Positions 1 through 10,300 of a DNA stretch of 33,045 nt are shown piece after piece. The position numbers and the translations under genes are program-made. Source of the DNA: a virus; the IMG/VR virus record IMGVR_UViG_3300044612_001039, positions 1 through 33,045 of that record; one strand, given 5' to 3'. Under the pieces are notes generated by a model, which was given only the letters and a program-made list of their open reading frames with translations, made no database searches and was not told the DNA's origin. The stretch's first letter is position 1. Each line of letters opens with the position of its first letter.

Positions 1-368
1 ATAATAAGTTTGCCAACAATCAGAAATACCAGACCGTATTGCGTGATGGTAAACTGTACGACAAGGTAAACCACACCTATACCTTCCCTGCTGGATCCAC
101 CATCAAGTGTGATATTGTATGGAAGTTCGACTTTGAGGATTTGCCTCAGGTCTTTAAGAATTACATCACCCTGTGGGCTACCCGCGTTCTTGCTGGTAGA
201 ATCCTTGGGTCTCAGGAGATGGTCTCCTTTAATGCCAACGACGAGGGGGTTCTCAGGGCAAACTGTATTGCCTACGATACCAACACCTCAGAGGCAAACA
301 TCTTTGGTCTGGAAACAGGTCAGAACTTCTACATCAGTTACACCCCATTTCGTGCTATTGCTAGGTAA
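1..368 (+). CDS. Tail tubular protein A (T7 gp11-like), 3' part only
   Basis: This is the C-terminal end of a tail tube (gatekeeper) protein. The reading frame is open from base 3, so the gene begins outside the window and about 121 codons remain. The visible part aligns in order with the end of T7 gp11: LYDK matches the VYDR region, the DLPQVFKNYI stretch matches the EMPECFRYWI region, and an Asn/Glu-rich stretch is followed by a short hydrophobic end. In T7 this protein forms the ring below the portal and joins head to tail. The stop codon is 2 bases before the tail tubular B start, the usual gp11-gp12 order. Homology is weak residue by residue, but length, order and context agree. Confidence 0.85.
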   Translation, partial: NKFANNQKYQTVLRDGKLYDKVNHTYTFPAGSTIKCDIVWKFDFEDLPQVFKNYITLWATRVLAGRILGSQEMVSFNANDEGVLRANCIAYDTNTSEANIFGLETGQNFYISYTPFRAIAR

Positions 369-370
369 TC

Positions 371-3052
371 ATGGCTGCTGTATCTCAGAAAGTTATTGGT
401 CTGATTGGTGGTGTATCGCAGCAACCAGACTCCTTGAAGCTTCCTGGTCAGCTCCGTGAATGCACTAACTACTATCCTGATCCAACGTTTGGTTTGCTTA
501 AGAGGCCTGGCATTCGTCTGACTCGTAAGCTGGACAACAGCGTGGCAGGTGGTACTTGGTTCCTCATCTCAAAGGGCCAGAATGATAAGCTTTTGATGCA
601 GGTCGGATTTAATGGTACGGTAAGGCTGTGGGATGCTCAGAGCGGCATTCAGCAGACCCTCAACGCCTTGTCTGGTACTGCTCAGACCTACGCAACACAC
701 ACCAAGCAGAGCGATCTGGACATCCTTCAGATTAATGATTACGTTTTCTTTCTTAATAGGACTGTTAATGTTGCAGCTTCTGCTACGTTATCTAGTGCTC
801 AGATTCCTTTTGGCTATGCGGTCCTGACCAGTGTTGCTTACGACACGACGTACAAGATCACACTTGACGCAACAACATATTCTTACAGCACTCCTACTAC
901 CTCTGGTAGCTCTTTGAATGCTGATACGATTATTGCTGGCCTGGTAAGTGCCATCAACGCTGGCGGTATTTATACTGCGACTGGCATTGGTAATGCTATC
1001 CACGTCAAGCGTGTCAACAACGCAGACTTCTCTATTGAAGCAAAGGGTGGTCTGTCTGGAACTGGCATCATTGCTTACAAAGGAACAGTTGATGGTCCCC
1101 AGGATCTTCCAAAGCAGTTCCTTAATGGAGAGGTCATCCAGATTGCTGCGGACAATAACTCCTCAGGAGATGACTATTATGTCAAGTTTGTAACAAGCAA
1201 TGGTGGATCCAAAGGCGCTGGTGTTTGGGAAGAGACGATTGCCCCTGGTGTGTCTGTTGGTTTGAATCCAACAACCATGCCTCATGCCCTTATCAAAGAG
1301 GCAAACGGTTCGTATACCTTTAGGGAACTGAGTGCGTCGGCAGCAGCTGCCTTTGTGACTTCCACAACTGTTACTGGCATTCCTACGGCAGTGAGCATCA
1401 CTTCTGTTGGTAATGCTCGGTGGAGCATCGGTCAGTCCTTTGCTGTCTATGGTGGATCAGGAATCAACCTGCGACTTGAAGTCACCTCCGTCAATGCCAA
1501 CCGTCAGATCACTGGCATTCGTATTGCTCGTGCTGGACAAGGCTACACAGCCACGAACAGTGTCAGCAACAACGAGGGTGATGTCTTTCAAATCACAACC
1601 GTTGGTAGTGCTACAATTTCAGGAACTAGCTGGGCCACCCAGTTCTGGGCAAATCGTGCCGTTGGAGACCTGGAAACCAACCCTAACCCTAGCTTTGTAG
1701 GATTCCCTATCTCAGGCATTTCGTTCTTTAAGAACCGCCTGGTGTTGATGAGTGAGTCCAACATCATCTGCTCACAGGCTGGGGACTACCTAAACTTCTT
1801 TGCTTCAACGGTTATCACGCTTGTTGATAACGATCCGATTGATATTTCAGCTGGTTCCACGGTCAACACACAGTTCCGTCATGGAATCCAGCAAGCCGAT
1901 GGTTTGATTGTGTTTGCGGATAACTCGCAGTACATTCTTCAGACCAACTCAGAAGCCTTCTCGGCCTCTACTGCTGAACTTAACCTAGTTTCTAACTACA
2001 GTCAATCCATCACTATTAATCCTGTTGACCTTGGAGCAACCATCGCCTTCATTGAGGAGAACCCAACCTCAAGCTTGGTGACGGAGATCCAGGTTGCTAG
2101 AAACCAGCAGCCTCAAAGCACACAGCTTACAAAGGTTATTCCTTCCTATATTCCTACTGGAATTGTAGAGTTTAGAAATAGCCTTAGTGCGTCGGTGTTT
2201 GGTATTCGATCCATTCAAGAACCGGATGCTGTGTACCTCTTCAGGTATTATACCCAAGGAGATGAGCGACAGCTTGCTTCCTGGTTTAAGTGGAAGTTTC
2301 CAGCAGCGTTGAATATCGTTGCTTTTAGTGAGGACGAGGTATTCTTCGTTATCCAAGCAGACAACGGTCCGGTGCTTGGTAGTATGCTGTTGCTGGCTGA
2401 GAGTCCTGGTGGAGCCATTGAGTTTGAGAATGAGTACATTGACCTTCGATTGGATCTTGTTGATTACAACCCCAGCAAGACCTACGACTCGGTAAATGAA
2501 GTGACCAAGATTTTCTTCAAGGAGAACGTCAACATCGCTTCTGCTCAGCCCTGTGTCGTTACCACCACCTCCACAAACGCTGGTGCTGTAGAGTATCCAA
2601 CGATGCAATACAACGCTGCTGCTCCAGCAGGACAGAAGTACTATGTGGAGCTGGATGGTGATCAGACTACTCAACAGTTTGCTCTTGGTTATCAAATTGA
2701 CTCAACCAGTCTGCTGCCAAACTTCTACTTGGTCAAGGATAAGGTGTCGGACAACATGAACATACCAACCATTCACAGGGTACGAGTCTATAGTCATAAC
2801 TCTGGACCGTTTACCTCCGTGTTGGATGTGATTGGACGCAACACCTTTACACTTGAACTGCCTCAGATTACTGGTGATGTCAGCGAGTTTAACGAACCAC
2901 CCATGCTTCGTTCTGCTGAGAACATTATTCCAGTGATGGCATCAGGTAAGTACGTTGAGCTTCAACTCAACTGCAGCAGCCCCTTCCCCCTTGCTCTTGT
3001 TAGCTTGACCTGGGAAGGCACCTACAATAACAAAGGCATTAAAGCCCTATGA
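371..3052 (+). CDS. Tail tubular protein B (T7 gp12-like, tail nozzle)
   Basis: This 893-aa protein takes the place and approximate size of T7 gp12 (794 aa), which forms the nozzle of the short tail. The N-terminal segment ISQKVIGLIGGVSQQPDSLK is the typical gp12 opening, in which the phrase GVSQQPD is strongly conserved. The rest is beta-rich with many Thr, Ser and Asn. Residues of roughly 375-410 carry an IxIxxxGxGYT stretch like the repeats of the Gly-rich protein at 18444-19268, perhaps an inserted beta module that accounts for the extra length. Its ATG follows the gp11 stop by 2 bases, and its stop overlaps the next ATG. It should be a late virion protein. Confidence 0.93.
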   Translation: MAAVSQKVIGLIGGVSQQPDSLKLPGQLRECTNYYPDPTFGLLKRPGIRLTRKLDNSVAGGTWFLISKGQNDKLLMQVGFNGTVRLWDAQSGIQQTLNALSGTAQTYATHTKQSDLDILQINDYVFFLNRTVNVAASATLSSAQIPFGYAVLTSVAYDTTYKITLDATTYSYSTPTTSGSSLNADTIIAGLVSAINAGGIYTATGIGNAIHVKRVNNADFSIEAKGGLSGTGIIAYKGTVDGPQDLPKQFLNGEVIQIAADNNSSGDDYYVKFVTSNGGSKGAGVWEETIAPGVSVGLNPTTMPHALIKEANGSYTFRELSASAAAAFVTSTTVTGIPTAVSITSVGNARWSIGQSFAVYGGSGINLRLEVTSVNANRQITGIRIARAGQGYTATNSVSNNEGDVFQITTVGSATISGTSWATQFWANRAVGDLETNPNPSFVGFPISGISFFKNRLVLMSESNIICSQAGDYLNFFASTVITLVDNDPIDISAGSTVNTQFRHGIQQADGLIVFADNSQYILQTNSEAFSASTAELNLVSNYSQSITINPVDLGATIAFIEENPTSSLVTEIQVARNQQPQSTQLTKVIPSYIPTGIVEFRNSLSASVFGIRSIQEPDAVYLFRYYTQGDERQLASWFKWKFPAALNIVAFSEDEVFFVIQADNGPVLGSMLLLAESPGGAIEFENEYIDLRLDLVDYNPSKTYDSVNEVTKIFFKENVNIASAQPCVVTTTSTNAGAVEYPTMQYNAAAPAGQKYYVELDGDQTTQQFALGYQIDSTSLLPNFYLVKDKVSDNMNIPTIHRVRVYSHNSGPFTSVLDVIGRNTFTLELPQITGDVSEFNEPPMLRSAENIIPVMASGKYVELQLNCSSPFPLALVSLTWEGTYNNKGIKAL

Positions 3053-3531
3053 TTTGTAAGCAACTGATCCATCCGGCCAGTAGGCTTGACGCGCTGTATG
3101 TTGCTGAAAACCTGCAACCAGAAGATAAGCAGGAAATTGAGGGTCTCGGGCTTAACCCGCTTGAGGCCCTTCCTTATTCTGTCATGGCTTCCGAGTCTGC
3201 CGTTACCTTCTGGAATCCAGATGGTATGATTTGCGGGGTAGCGGGGGTATCCAGAACAGATGCCCTTTGTGGAGCTATCTGGATGTTAACCACACCCGAT
3301 GTTCGCCCCTACCCAAAACTATTCTTTAAGGAGGCAAAAAAATGGGTCGATCAACAGACCTCCTTTACGATGCTTCATAACATCGCTGATCCACGGAACC
3401 GAATGCACATGAAACTTCTCCACATGCTTGGATTCAAGAAGCTTTCGTATGTCAGTGTCGGACCACAACAATTAACTTATGTTGAATTTGCCAAACTAAC
3501 ATCATGTGTACCGGAGTTGAATGGGCAGTAG
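3049..3531 (+). CDS. T7 gp13-like protein, GNAT-like fold (DUF2833 type)
   Basis: This 160-aa protein sits where T7 gene 13 lies, between gp12 and gp14. It starts in an ATGA overlap with gp12 and ends inside gp14. The C-terminal half has the acetyltransferase-like pattern seen in the gp13 family: a helix with FFKEAKKWVDQ, then an Asn-Ile-Ala-Asp strand end, RNRMHMKLLHMLGF and a final beta strand. T7 gp13 is needed for infectious virions but is not thought to be a stable structural part. No acetyl-CoA loop is clear, so catalytic activity should not be assumed. The assignment rests on position plus the fold-like pattern. Confidence 0.75.
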   Translation: MICKQLIHPASRLDALYVAENLQPEDKQEIEGLGLNPLEALPYSVMASESAVTFWNPDGMICGVAGVSRTDALCGAIWMLTTPDVRPYPKLFFKEAKKWVDQQTSFTMLHNIADPRNRMHMKLLHMLGFKKLSYVSVGPQQLTYVEFAKLTSCVPELNGQ

Positions 3532-4160
3532 TTGGAGCAATCGCTTCTGCTGCTTCTACTGCCGTTGGATCTATCGCTTCGTATTCTGCCCAGCAACAGC
3601 AAGCAGAGTACGAATATCAAAACGCTATTCGAGCCAGAGATTACGAGTATGCCGTTAATATGCGGGCATATGAGGCATCTCAGCAGGCCTACAATCAACA
3701 GATCGAACAGAACCGTTTGGCTGCCAACCGAGGCTATGAGCGGGAACAACTGAAGCTCAAGGGTGAGTACGACAAGGCTGCCCAACAGGCTCAGGTGCTC
3801 TTTGTTCAGCGGATGCAGGCCCAGGGTCAAGCCCTTGCTGCTGGTCGTACAGGTCAGTCAATTGGTCTTATGATCAACGATGCCCAACGAGAGTATGGTA
3901 GAGACCTGGCCAACCTAGGAACTAACTTAGGCTACGCTACAACTGAATCCGTCCTTGGCATGGAAAGCATCTTCCTTGAGCAGAAGTCTTCTGATCTCTT
4001 GGCTGCCAGTCAAAGGATGCTTGAACCATCTAAGGGTCCTGCTCCAGTCAAAGCTCCTGTCAGTGCTGGATCGCTGGTTGCTGGTATCGGTGGTGGCGTT
4101 CTCGGCGGCATTGGCACCTATTCAAGTTCTAAAGCGCCTGGCGCTAAGGTTGGAGGTTAA
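3504..4160 (+). CDS. Internal virion protein B (T7 gp14-like)
   Basis: This 218-aa protein matches T7 gp14 (196 aa) in layout. It has a Met-Cys start followed by a hydrophobic Ala/Ser/Gly/Val helix (about residues 4-27), a Gln/Ala/Arg-rich coiled-coil body (about 30-115), and a C-terminal Gly-rich hydrophobic patch (about 187-206). In T7, gp14 is ejected first and forms a pore in the outer membrane for the gp15-gp16 tube. The start overlaps the previous gene by 28 bases, and the shared MC beginning supports this start. The stop lies 2 bases before the gp15 ATG. Confidence 0.85.
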   Translation: MCTGVEWAVVGAIASAASTAVGSIASYSAQQQQAEYEYQNAIRARDYEYAVNMRAYEASQQAYNQQIEQNRLAANRGYEREQLKLKGEYDKAAQQAQVLFVQRMQAQGQALAAGRTGQSIGLMINDAQREYGRDLANLGTNLGYATTESVLGMESIFLEQKSSDLLAASQRMLEPSKGPAPVKAPVSAGSLVAGIGGGVLGGIGTYSSSKAPGAKVGG

Positions 4161-4162
4161 TA

Positions 4163-7100
4163 ATGGCTATCTATGAACCCAAAGGAGAACGCATCAATCT
4201 GACTGGCTACCAGCAGGGCGGTGAGTTTCGACCTGGACGTGTCTATGATCCTAGCCAACAGATTCTTCAAGCTGGACAGCAAGATGTTGGCAAATACAAG
4301 GAGATTCTGAATCTTCAAGAACGTCAGTATGCTCGTAACCTTGAGACTGACATTCAGGCCCTGACTCAGTTCAGTGGCACTCTTAATGAGTTTGTTCAGA
4401 GCACTGTTAAGCGCAAGAACGAAGAACAGTATGCTCTTGGTTTGGCAGATGTCATCAATGGTACTGCTGAACTAAAGCCTGAGTTTCTGGAAAAGCATCG
4501 GCGTGATTCCTTGATCCTAAAGGAGTCTGCTGAGGCTGATAGTTCTGTTGCCAATACGCTGGAAAATCAGGGGCAGATTGCTGTTGCTGAAGAGTTCCGT
4601 AACAAGAGCCAAGCCATCTCTGGATGGAGGGCATACGGACAGGCTGTTGGTACTGCCAAGAAGGCGGCATCCAAATCTCAGGCCTTCTTCTCGTCGTTTA
4701 TGGAGGGCACTCAACCGGTTGTTCCTCTGCCTGATGGACGCTTCATTGCTCCTAACCAGGCAGCCAATCCAGCCGAAATTGAGGCTGCTCTTGAGGTAGC
4801 TCAGCAGCAGTTCCTTGCTGATTATGGTGTCAAGCAGGTCAATCCTGCCATCATTGTTGAGCATCTGGCTCCTACCCTTCAAGCAGTTCGTGGTCAGCTA
4901 GCCACCAACCAATTGATGGGCAAGGCGAAAGAGGCCCGAGAAAATGCTGTTAGCGATCTGGATGGTCAAACCATCAGTGAGTTCAGCAACCCTTCCATGA
5001 CTTCTGGCGATATGTCAGAAAGCTTCCAACGGCTTACCTCTGATTATCAGATCAAGGGTGGACTCAGTCGTGGTGCTGCCTCTGATAGGGCACTTGAGCG
5101 GGCTCTTGCTGGCATCAAGTCACTTCCAAAGGACGTTGCTGAATCGCTTCTTGCTAATCTGGCTCAGGTTCCCAAGATTGCCAACGATCCAAATAGCATT
5201 TCTCTTGGTTCAGCCTATGCTGATCAGTTTGCTGCTGCTGCGGATGGCATCAATGACCGAGCCATTGCTCTTGAACAGCGGGCAGACGCAGAACGAGAGA
5301 AGCTGGCAACACGCGCCATCGATACCCTGACTAAGGCACGTCAGGATGTTAACATGCCTGCTCAAGAACTGAAGCTGCTCAAGCGGCAAACAGTTCAAAC
5401 GCTTGGCCTGCTGGCAGATCAAGGCAGCTCCAGGGCGCTTCAACTGCGTGGAGAGCTTCTTGCTGAGCCTGAGAACGTGGATTACACGCTCTACCGTCAG
5501 TACCGTCAAGGCATTGCTCAAGGACAGCGTCCATCAAAGGCACAACTTGATAAGGATTTCCAGGCAGGTCTTCTTACTGCTAACATGGTCGATGAGTTGG
5601 ATGACTATTCAACTGGATCTGACCGTAATGACTTTATGAAGCAGTTTGGATCTTCATTTAAGGAAGCTGTTACCTCTAAACTTAAGCAAGAAGGTGCCAT
5701 CAGTCTTAATCCATTTGGTCAGCCTCTTCAACATACTCAGCACGTTAATCAAACCATCAATGATTTGGGAGAGATTGCTTACAAAGTCTATGATGCAGAA
5801 CGTCGCAAAGGTAATACCCTTGACGATAATGCAATCAACCAACTCATTGAAAACCAATTGCCTCGTGTTATTGGACGCTACTTCCAATACAATAAAAATA
5901 GTAATTCCTGGACAACTCGGCCAATCAGCCTTAACCCAGCAATTACTCCTGATAAGATAAAATCAACACTTCGGGGCTATGTCCCTGATGCGGGTGGTTT
6001 CGATCCTAGAACCATCCAACTCCGTAGGCTCACTTCTGGTGGGTCTCGGCAAATGTCCAAAGCAGAAACAGAAGACAACATCAATCGTTTTCTAAATGGC
6101 CAACCTCCTACGCCGCGAGCTGCGACGCTTGCGACATCCAATCCCGGAGGTTTGATCCAGCTGCTGAACAACCAAGCACAAATTAATGATCTCGACCCAA
6201 CTCCGATTACCAATAGTCCGCAAGCGAAGCGTTTTGCTGAGTTTCAGTCTGTTGCCCCTCGCGCTACCGAACGTCTGGTTTCCAGCAACAATTACCTGGA
6301 CCAAATGTTACAGCTGCGACGCATTGCAGAGGCTCAACAAAGAGCGGCGCGGATCAGAGAAATCGGGAAAGGTCCTGGGCCTGCTGTTGACCTGAAACCA
6401 GGCGCAAGAGTAGGCACAAGGGAAATGCTTCAGTTGGCTCTTCAAAATGGACTTGATCCAGAAAGAGCTATTCTGATGGCAGCCGTTGGCATGGCTGAGT
6501 CTTCTGGTGACTCCGGTGTTCGTAATCAGAACGCACAAACTGGAGATGATTCCTATGGACTCTGGCAAATCAACATGATTGGTAATCTTGGTCCTGATCG
6601 TCTGAGGCGTTACGGTCTTCGTAGTGCTGAAGAATTGAAGGATCCAGAAACAAACGCTCGTGTGATGGCACAGATGCTGAGTACCGATGGTACAGGTGCA
6701 TGGGGTGCCTTTAGAGACAAGCGTTACCTTCAATACATGGGTGAAGCCCGTCGTATTTACTCTCAGCTCAAGCGAGAGGGTTTTAGCCAGGCCCGTGGTG
6801 GTCGGGCCAACTTCTCTCCCACCAATGTTCAGTCTGTTCGGATTGAAACACCCGGTAACTCCTTTCAACCTGGATTAGATCTTTGGTTTGCGGATAAACA
6901 ATTCGGTGCAGTGCTTCCTGGCAGGGTCAAAGAGATCCGACGAAATTACGGGAACTATGGCAACATGATTGTTGTCGAATCAACCGATACCCAAACTGGA
7001 GAACCCGTTGATGTGGTTTATGCCCACCTAGATGCGATTAATGTACGAGAAGGCGATCAAATCTCGATTGGCTCCGTGCTAGGCAAACAGGGTGGTACTG

Positions 7101-7246
7101 GACGTGTTGTATCTCAAGATGGAACCATTGCCAGCATTGACTTCTTGGCTCCAGCTCCGAAAGGCAGCACATCGATGACCCCTTATCGTAGGTGGAAGCC
7201 GTTGGCCAATCGGATCAAGCAAGGCATTCAGTCTGGTAGACTTTAA
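4163..7246 (+). CDS. Internal virion protein (T7 gp15-like) with lysozyme-like and degenerate M23-like domains
   Basis: This 1027-aa protein holds the gp15 position but is much longer than T7 gp15 (747 aa). The first 750 residues or so are helical and rich in Gln, Ala and Leu. Near the C-terminus is a soluble lytic transglycosylase/lysozyme-like domain: MAESSGDSG (Glu779 as candidate acid) followed by DDSYGLWQINM (795-805). After it comes an M23-peptidase-like segment with GLDLW at 904-908 and YAHLD at 953-957. The first M23 metal His is replaced by Gln and the final HxH is missing, so this part looks catalytically dead. A GGAGG site lies 7 bases before the ATG. A terminator follows the stop. 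Confidence 0.85.
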   Translation: MAIYEPKGERINLTGYQQGGEFRPGRVYDPSQQILQAGQQDVGKYKEILNLQERQYARNLETDIQALTQFSGTLNEFVQSTVKRKNEEQYALGLADVINGTAELKPEFLEKHRRDSLILKESAEADSSVANTLENQGQIAVAEEFRNKSQAISGWRAYGQAVGTAKKAASKSQAFFSSFMEGTQPVVPLPDGRFIAPNQAANPAEIEAALEVAQQQFLADYGVKQVNPAIIVEHLAPTLQAVRGQLATNQLMGKAKEARENAVSDLDGQTISEFSNPSMTSGDMSESFQRLTSDYQIKGGLSRGAASDRALERALAGIKSLPKDVAESLLANLAQVPKIANDPNSISLGSAYADQFAAAADGINDRAIALEQRADAEREKLATRAIDTLTKARQDVNMPAQELKLLKRQTVQTLGLLADQGSSRALQLRGELLAEPENVDYTLYRQYRQGIAQGQRPSKAQLDKDFQAGLLTANMVDELDDYSTGSDRNDFMKQFGSSFKEAVTSKLKQEGAISLNPFGQPLQHTQHVNQTINDLGEIAYKVYDAERRKGNTLDDNAINQLIENQLPRVIGRYFQYNKNSNSWTTRPISLNPAITPDKIKSTLRGYVPDAGGFDPRTIQLRRLTSGGSRQMSKAETEDNINRFLNGQPPTPRAATLATSNPGGLIQLLNNQAQINDLDPTPITNSPQAKRFAEFQSVAPRATERLVSSNNYLDQMLQLRRIAEAQQRAARIREIGKGPGPAVDLKPGARVGTREMLQLALQNGLDPERAILMAAVGMAESSGDSGVRNQNAQTGDDSYGLWQINMIGNLGPDRLRRYGLRSAEELKDPETNARVMAQMLSTDGTGAWGAFRDKRYLQYMGEARRIYSQLKREGFSQARGGRANFSPTNVQSVRIETPGNSFQPGLDLWFADKQFGAVLPGRVKEIRRNYGNYGNMIVVESTDTQTGEPVDVVYAHLDAINVREGDQISIGSVLGKQGGTGRVVSQDGTIASIDFLAPAPKGSTSMTPYRRWKPLANRIKQGIQSGRL

Positions 7247-7259
7247 TCATTTCTTTGTT

Positions 7260-7289
7260 GGGGAACTGGTGCGCTGGTTCCCCTTTTTT
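7260..7289 (+). terminator. Intrinsic terminator between the gp15-like and gp16-like genes
   Basis: A 7-bp stem GGGGAAC/GTTCCCC (7260-7266 with 7277-7283) has a 10-base loop and is followed directly by six T. It starts 14 bases after the gp15-like stop. It should reduce transcription into gp16 and the tail fibre unless the phage polymerase reads through. Confidence 0.8.
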
Positions 7290-7306
7290 ATTTGCCAACC
7301 TTTTGT

Positions 7307-7318
7307 CCCCTGCGGGGG
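7307..7318 (+). promoter_or_regulatory. Small hairpin covering the gp16 ribosome-binding site
   Basis: CCCC at 7307-7310 can pair with GGGG at 7314-7317 around a TGC loop. The G run at 7314-7318 is the only purine-rich stretch at Shine-Dalgarno distance (8 bases) from the ATG at 7327, so the hairpin could hide the ribosome site of gp16. This is inferred from pairing only. Confidence 0.4.
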
Positions 7319-7326
7319 TATTTAAT

Positions 7327-10300
7327 ATGTCTCAATTAACTGGTCCTGTTGGGTCTGGTCCAACAGATCCGTATTATACTAGCGATCAATACGAGAAGGA
7401 ACAAGAAAAGTTCCAAGCCGTTGAAGAAGCTGCTCAAGAGAAACAAAAGGTAAAGAAAGGGGAAACAGGGCCTAGCCAAGTCAATCCTCTTGCTGGCATT
7501 CAGCAGGCGATGAGTGGCTTTGATGCCACCGAAGCTGTTACTGGTGCCATTGATAACACCTTTGGTACCAATCTTCAAGAAGGATACCTTCAGAGGCGTG
7601 CAGAATCCGAAAAGACTGGGCTTACTGCTCGTGCTCGTCAAGCAACAGAAGCCGATAAAAGTATCGGAGCTGAAGCTATTCGGGTGGCTGCCAACGTTGG
7701 TGTTGGTGCTATTGAAAGCACGCTGGATACCCTGGATCTTACTGGGGACATCCTCAAGGCTGGGGCTCTTAAGCTTACTGGTGGTAAGGTCAAGCCTACC
7801 GAAGATCCGTTCAGTGATCGGTACACTGCTGCTGCTTACTCATTCGGTATTCGCAAACCGAAAACACAGATTGGACAGACGGCAGCCAAGCTTGCTAATC
7901 TGATTGTTGTTACCCGTCAGGCTGCTAAGTTCCTGCCAAAGAGCCTGGTTCAGCTGGGCACAAAGGGTGTTGGCCTCCGTGGTGCAATTGCTTCTGGCAT
8001 TGTTCCTGGTGCTGTGGCTGACTTCCTGCTGACCACTAAGGATGATGGAAACTTCTCCAAGATGGTCAAGGATCTGCTTCCCCAAGATAGTGCTGTTAAG
8101 GATTCGTTCCTCCTTGCTCTTGCTTCGGATGATGATGACAACATCTTTACTTCTAAACTGAAGGGTACCCTTGAGGGTGGCGTCTTTGGTTCGGTTGTGG
8201 ATGGTGCTGGATTCCTTTTGTTTGGCCGTAAGGCAGCGCAGGCAGCCCTAAAGGCAGGCGCTACAAAGGAAGAGGCTGTTGTTGCTGGCCTTAAAGCAAC
8301 CGAAGTCAAGGCAAAAGAGATCGAAGCTGAGCGTATCAAGGCGGTTGAAACCGAAGCCAACCGGTGGGGTGAAGCCCATCAGATGGAGCTGGATGAACTG
8401 ACTGGCCTTCAAACAAGGTACGGAGAACAGCTGGATGCCATGCGGGCGTCTGGTATTGATGAAACCGATACCCAGTTTGTTGCTCTCAAGGAAACCCTTG
8501 ATTCGGTCAACAAGAACATCGAAGAGCTGGATGAAGCCATTTCTCGTGGCTATGATCCAGACGATGCCAAGGAGCTTCTGCCACAGGAGGCCGCTGCAAG
8601 GGTCGTGGAGGGCAATCCAACACGAGCCGTGGCCCAACAGTACGAAGCCTATTCAACGCCCGGTGCAAGGGCTGCTGGAGTGGACCTACCGCCTGGTACG
8701 GTGAGGGGCGCTACCCACATGATGACGGATGCTCAGTTTAGGATCTCCAACATTACCGGAGATGCTGAGCAACTGATTCGTGAGATTAGTAAGCGCACCG
8801 ATCTTCAACAGGCTGCTGCTGAGGCAAGAACCTCCGTCAATGGGGTTGTTAAGTCTGCTGCTGAGGAACTTCAAAACTTCCGAGCCGCGATTGATGGAGA
8901 AACCAGCAACGAGCAGCTCATCGATCTGATGCGGCAGGCCGAGCTGATTGATCCAGAGAACGTGACTGGTAAGGTCCTTTCCAAGAAGGGTATCCTTGTC
9001 ACTAAAGCTCTCATTCGTGACACGGCACTTCAGATTAACGAGCTTGCAACCAACGCTGCTGCTCTGCGGGAAAGTGGAGAACTGACTGGTAATACCTATG
9101 ATCGTATTGTTGATCGTCTGGTTACCCTGCTCGACTTCCACAAGTACACAGCATACAAGACTGGTTCTACCCTGAACATCTTCAAGTCAAATGCTGAGGT
9201 GTTTGATGATGTTGCGGAAGGAGCCAATGCTGAGATTACTCGTGGTCAGATCCGTGAGTGGGCACTTCGCGTTAAGCAGCTCCAACGCAGCAGTGATCCA
9301 AAGGCACAGGAAGAGCTGGATAAGCTAATCCAAGCGATGGTTCTTGCTGGTGGTGACCCATCCAAGACCGTTCGATTTGGTGCGGTTGCTGTTAGGCAGG
9401 GCATCAACGCTCTGACAACCAGCATGTATCAATCGATGCTGTCTGGTCCTATTACCCACCTCCGTAACACCTTTGGTAATACCTATTCATTGCTGGAGCG
9501 TCCATTCTCGACGTACCTGCGTGGTGTGTTGAAGAATGATAAGAATCTGCGGGCAAGCTCTGTTGCTGGCCTCCATGGCATGTTTAACAGCATTGGAGAC
9601 TCCTGGCAGACTGCTCTGACAACGTTGCGTACTGGAGACTCGGTTAACTTCAACCAGAAGTTCGTGGTGGATGACTTTGAAACCAGAGCCATTCTGGAGC
9701 AAATGAATCTTGCTGCTAGAACTGATGGTGAGAAGGTGGCTGCTGGTCTACTTTACAACACCTACAAGGCCCTGAACAACCCATGGCTGTCCTGGCCTAG
9801 CCGTGCTCTGATGGCTGGAGATGATTTCTTTAAGGGAATGTCTGCTCGGTATCGGATGCACTCCAAGGCAATGTATGAGGCAATGGCCCACTCGGCAGAT
9901 GATGCTGATGTGGATACACTGTTCAACAAGTACATTGATGGCTTTTCTAAGGGCATTGACCCTCAGACGGGACGTATCATTGATAAGGATCTGCTTGACT
10001 ATGCCGAGCGTGTTGCCTTCCAGAATGAACCATCCTCTTGGGTTAATAGCATTGCCAACGCGGTTGATCAAGCACCCCTTGGTCTTGGACGCCTGTTTAT
10101 TCCCTTTATTCGTACTCCTGCCAACCTACTTGGTTATGGTCTGGAGCATATGCCAATCGTTAGCCGTGGCATCCGTCAATTCAGTGAGACCTATCAGGCA
10201 GCACTGAAGAGTGGAGACCAGCTTCTGATTGCTGAGATGGAGGGAAGGGAAGCAACCGGAACGCTGTTGGTTGGTACCATGGTCATGCTTGGTTTGTCAA

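Noticed and set aside
7255-7326. A TTG start extending the gp16-like protein by 24 residues
   Set aside because: The stretch is made of terminator and hairpin DNA, with no ribosome site before the TTG.
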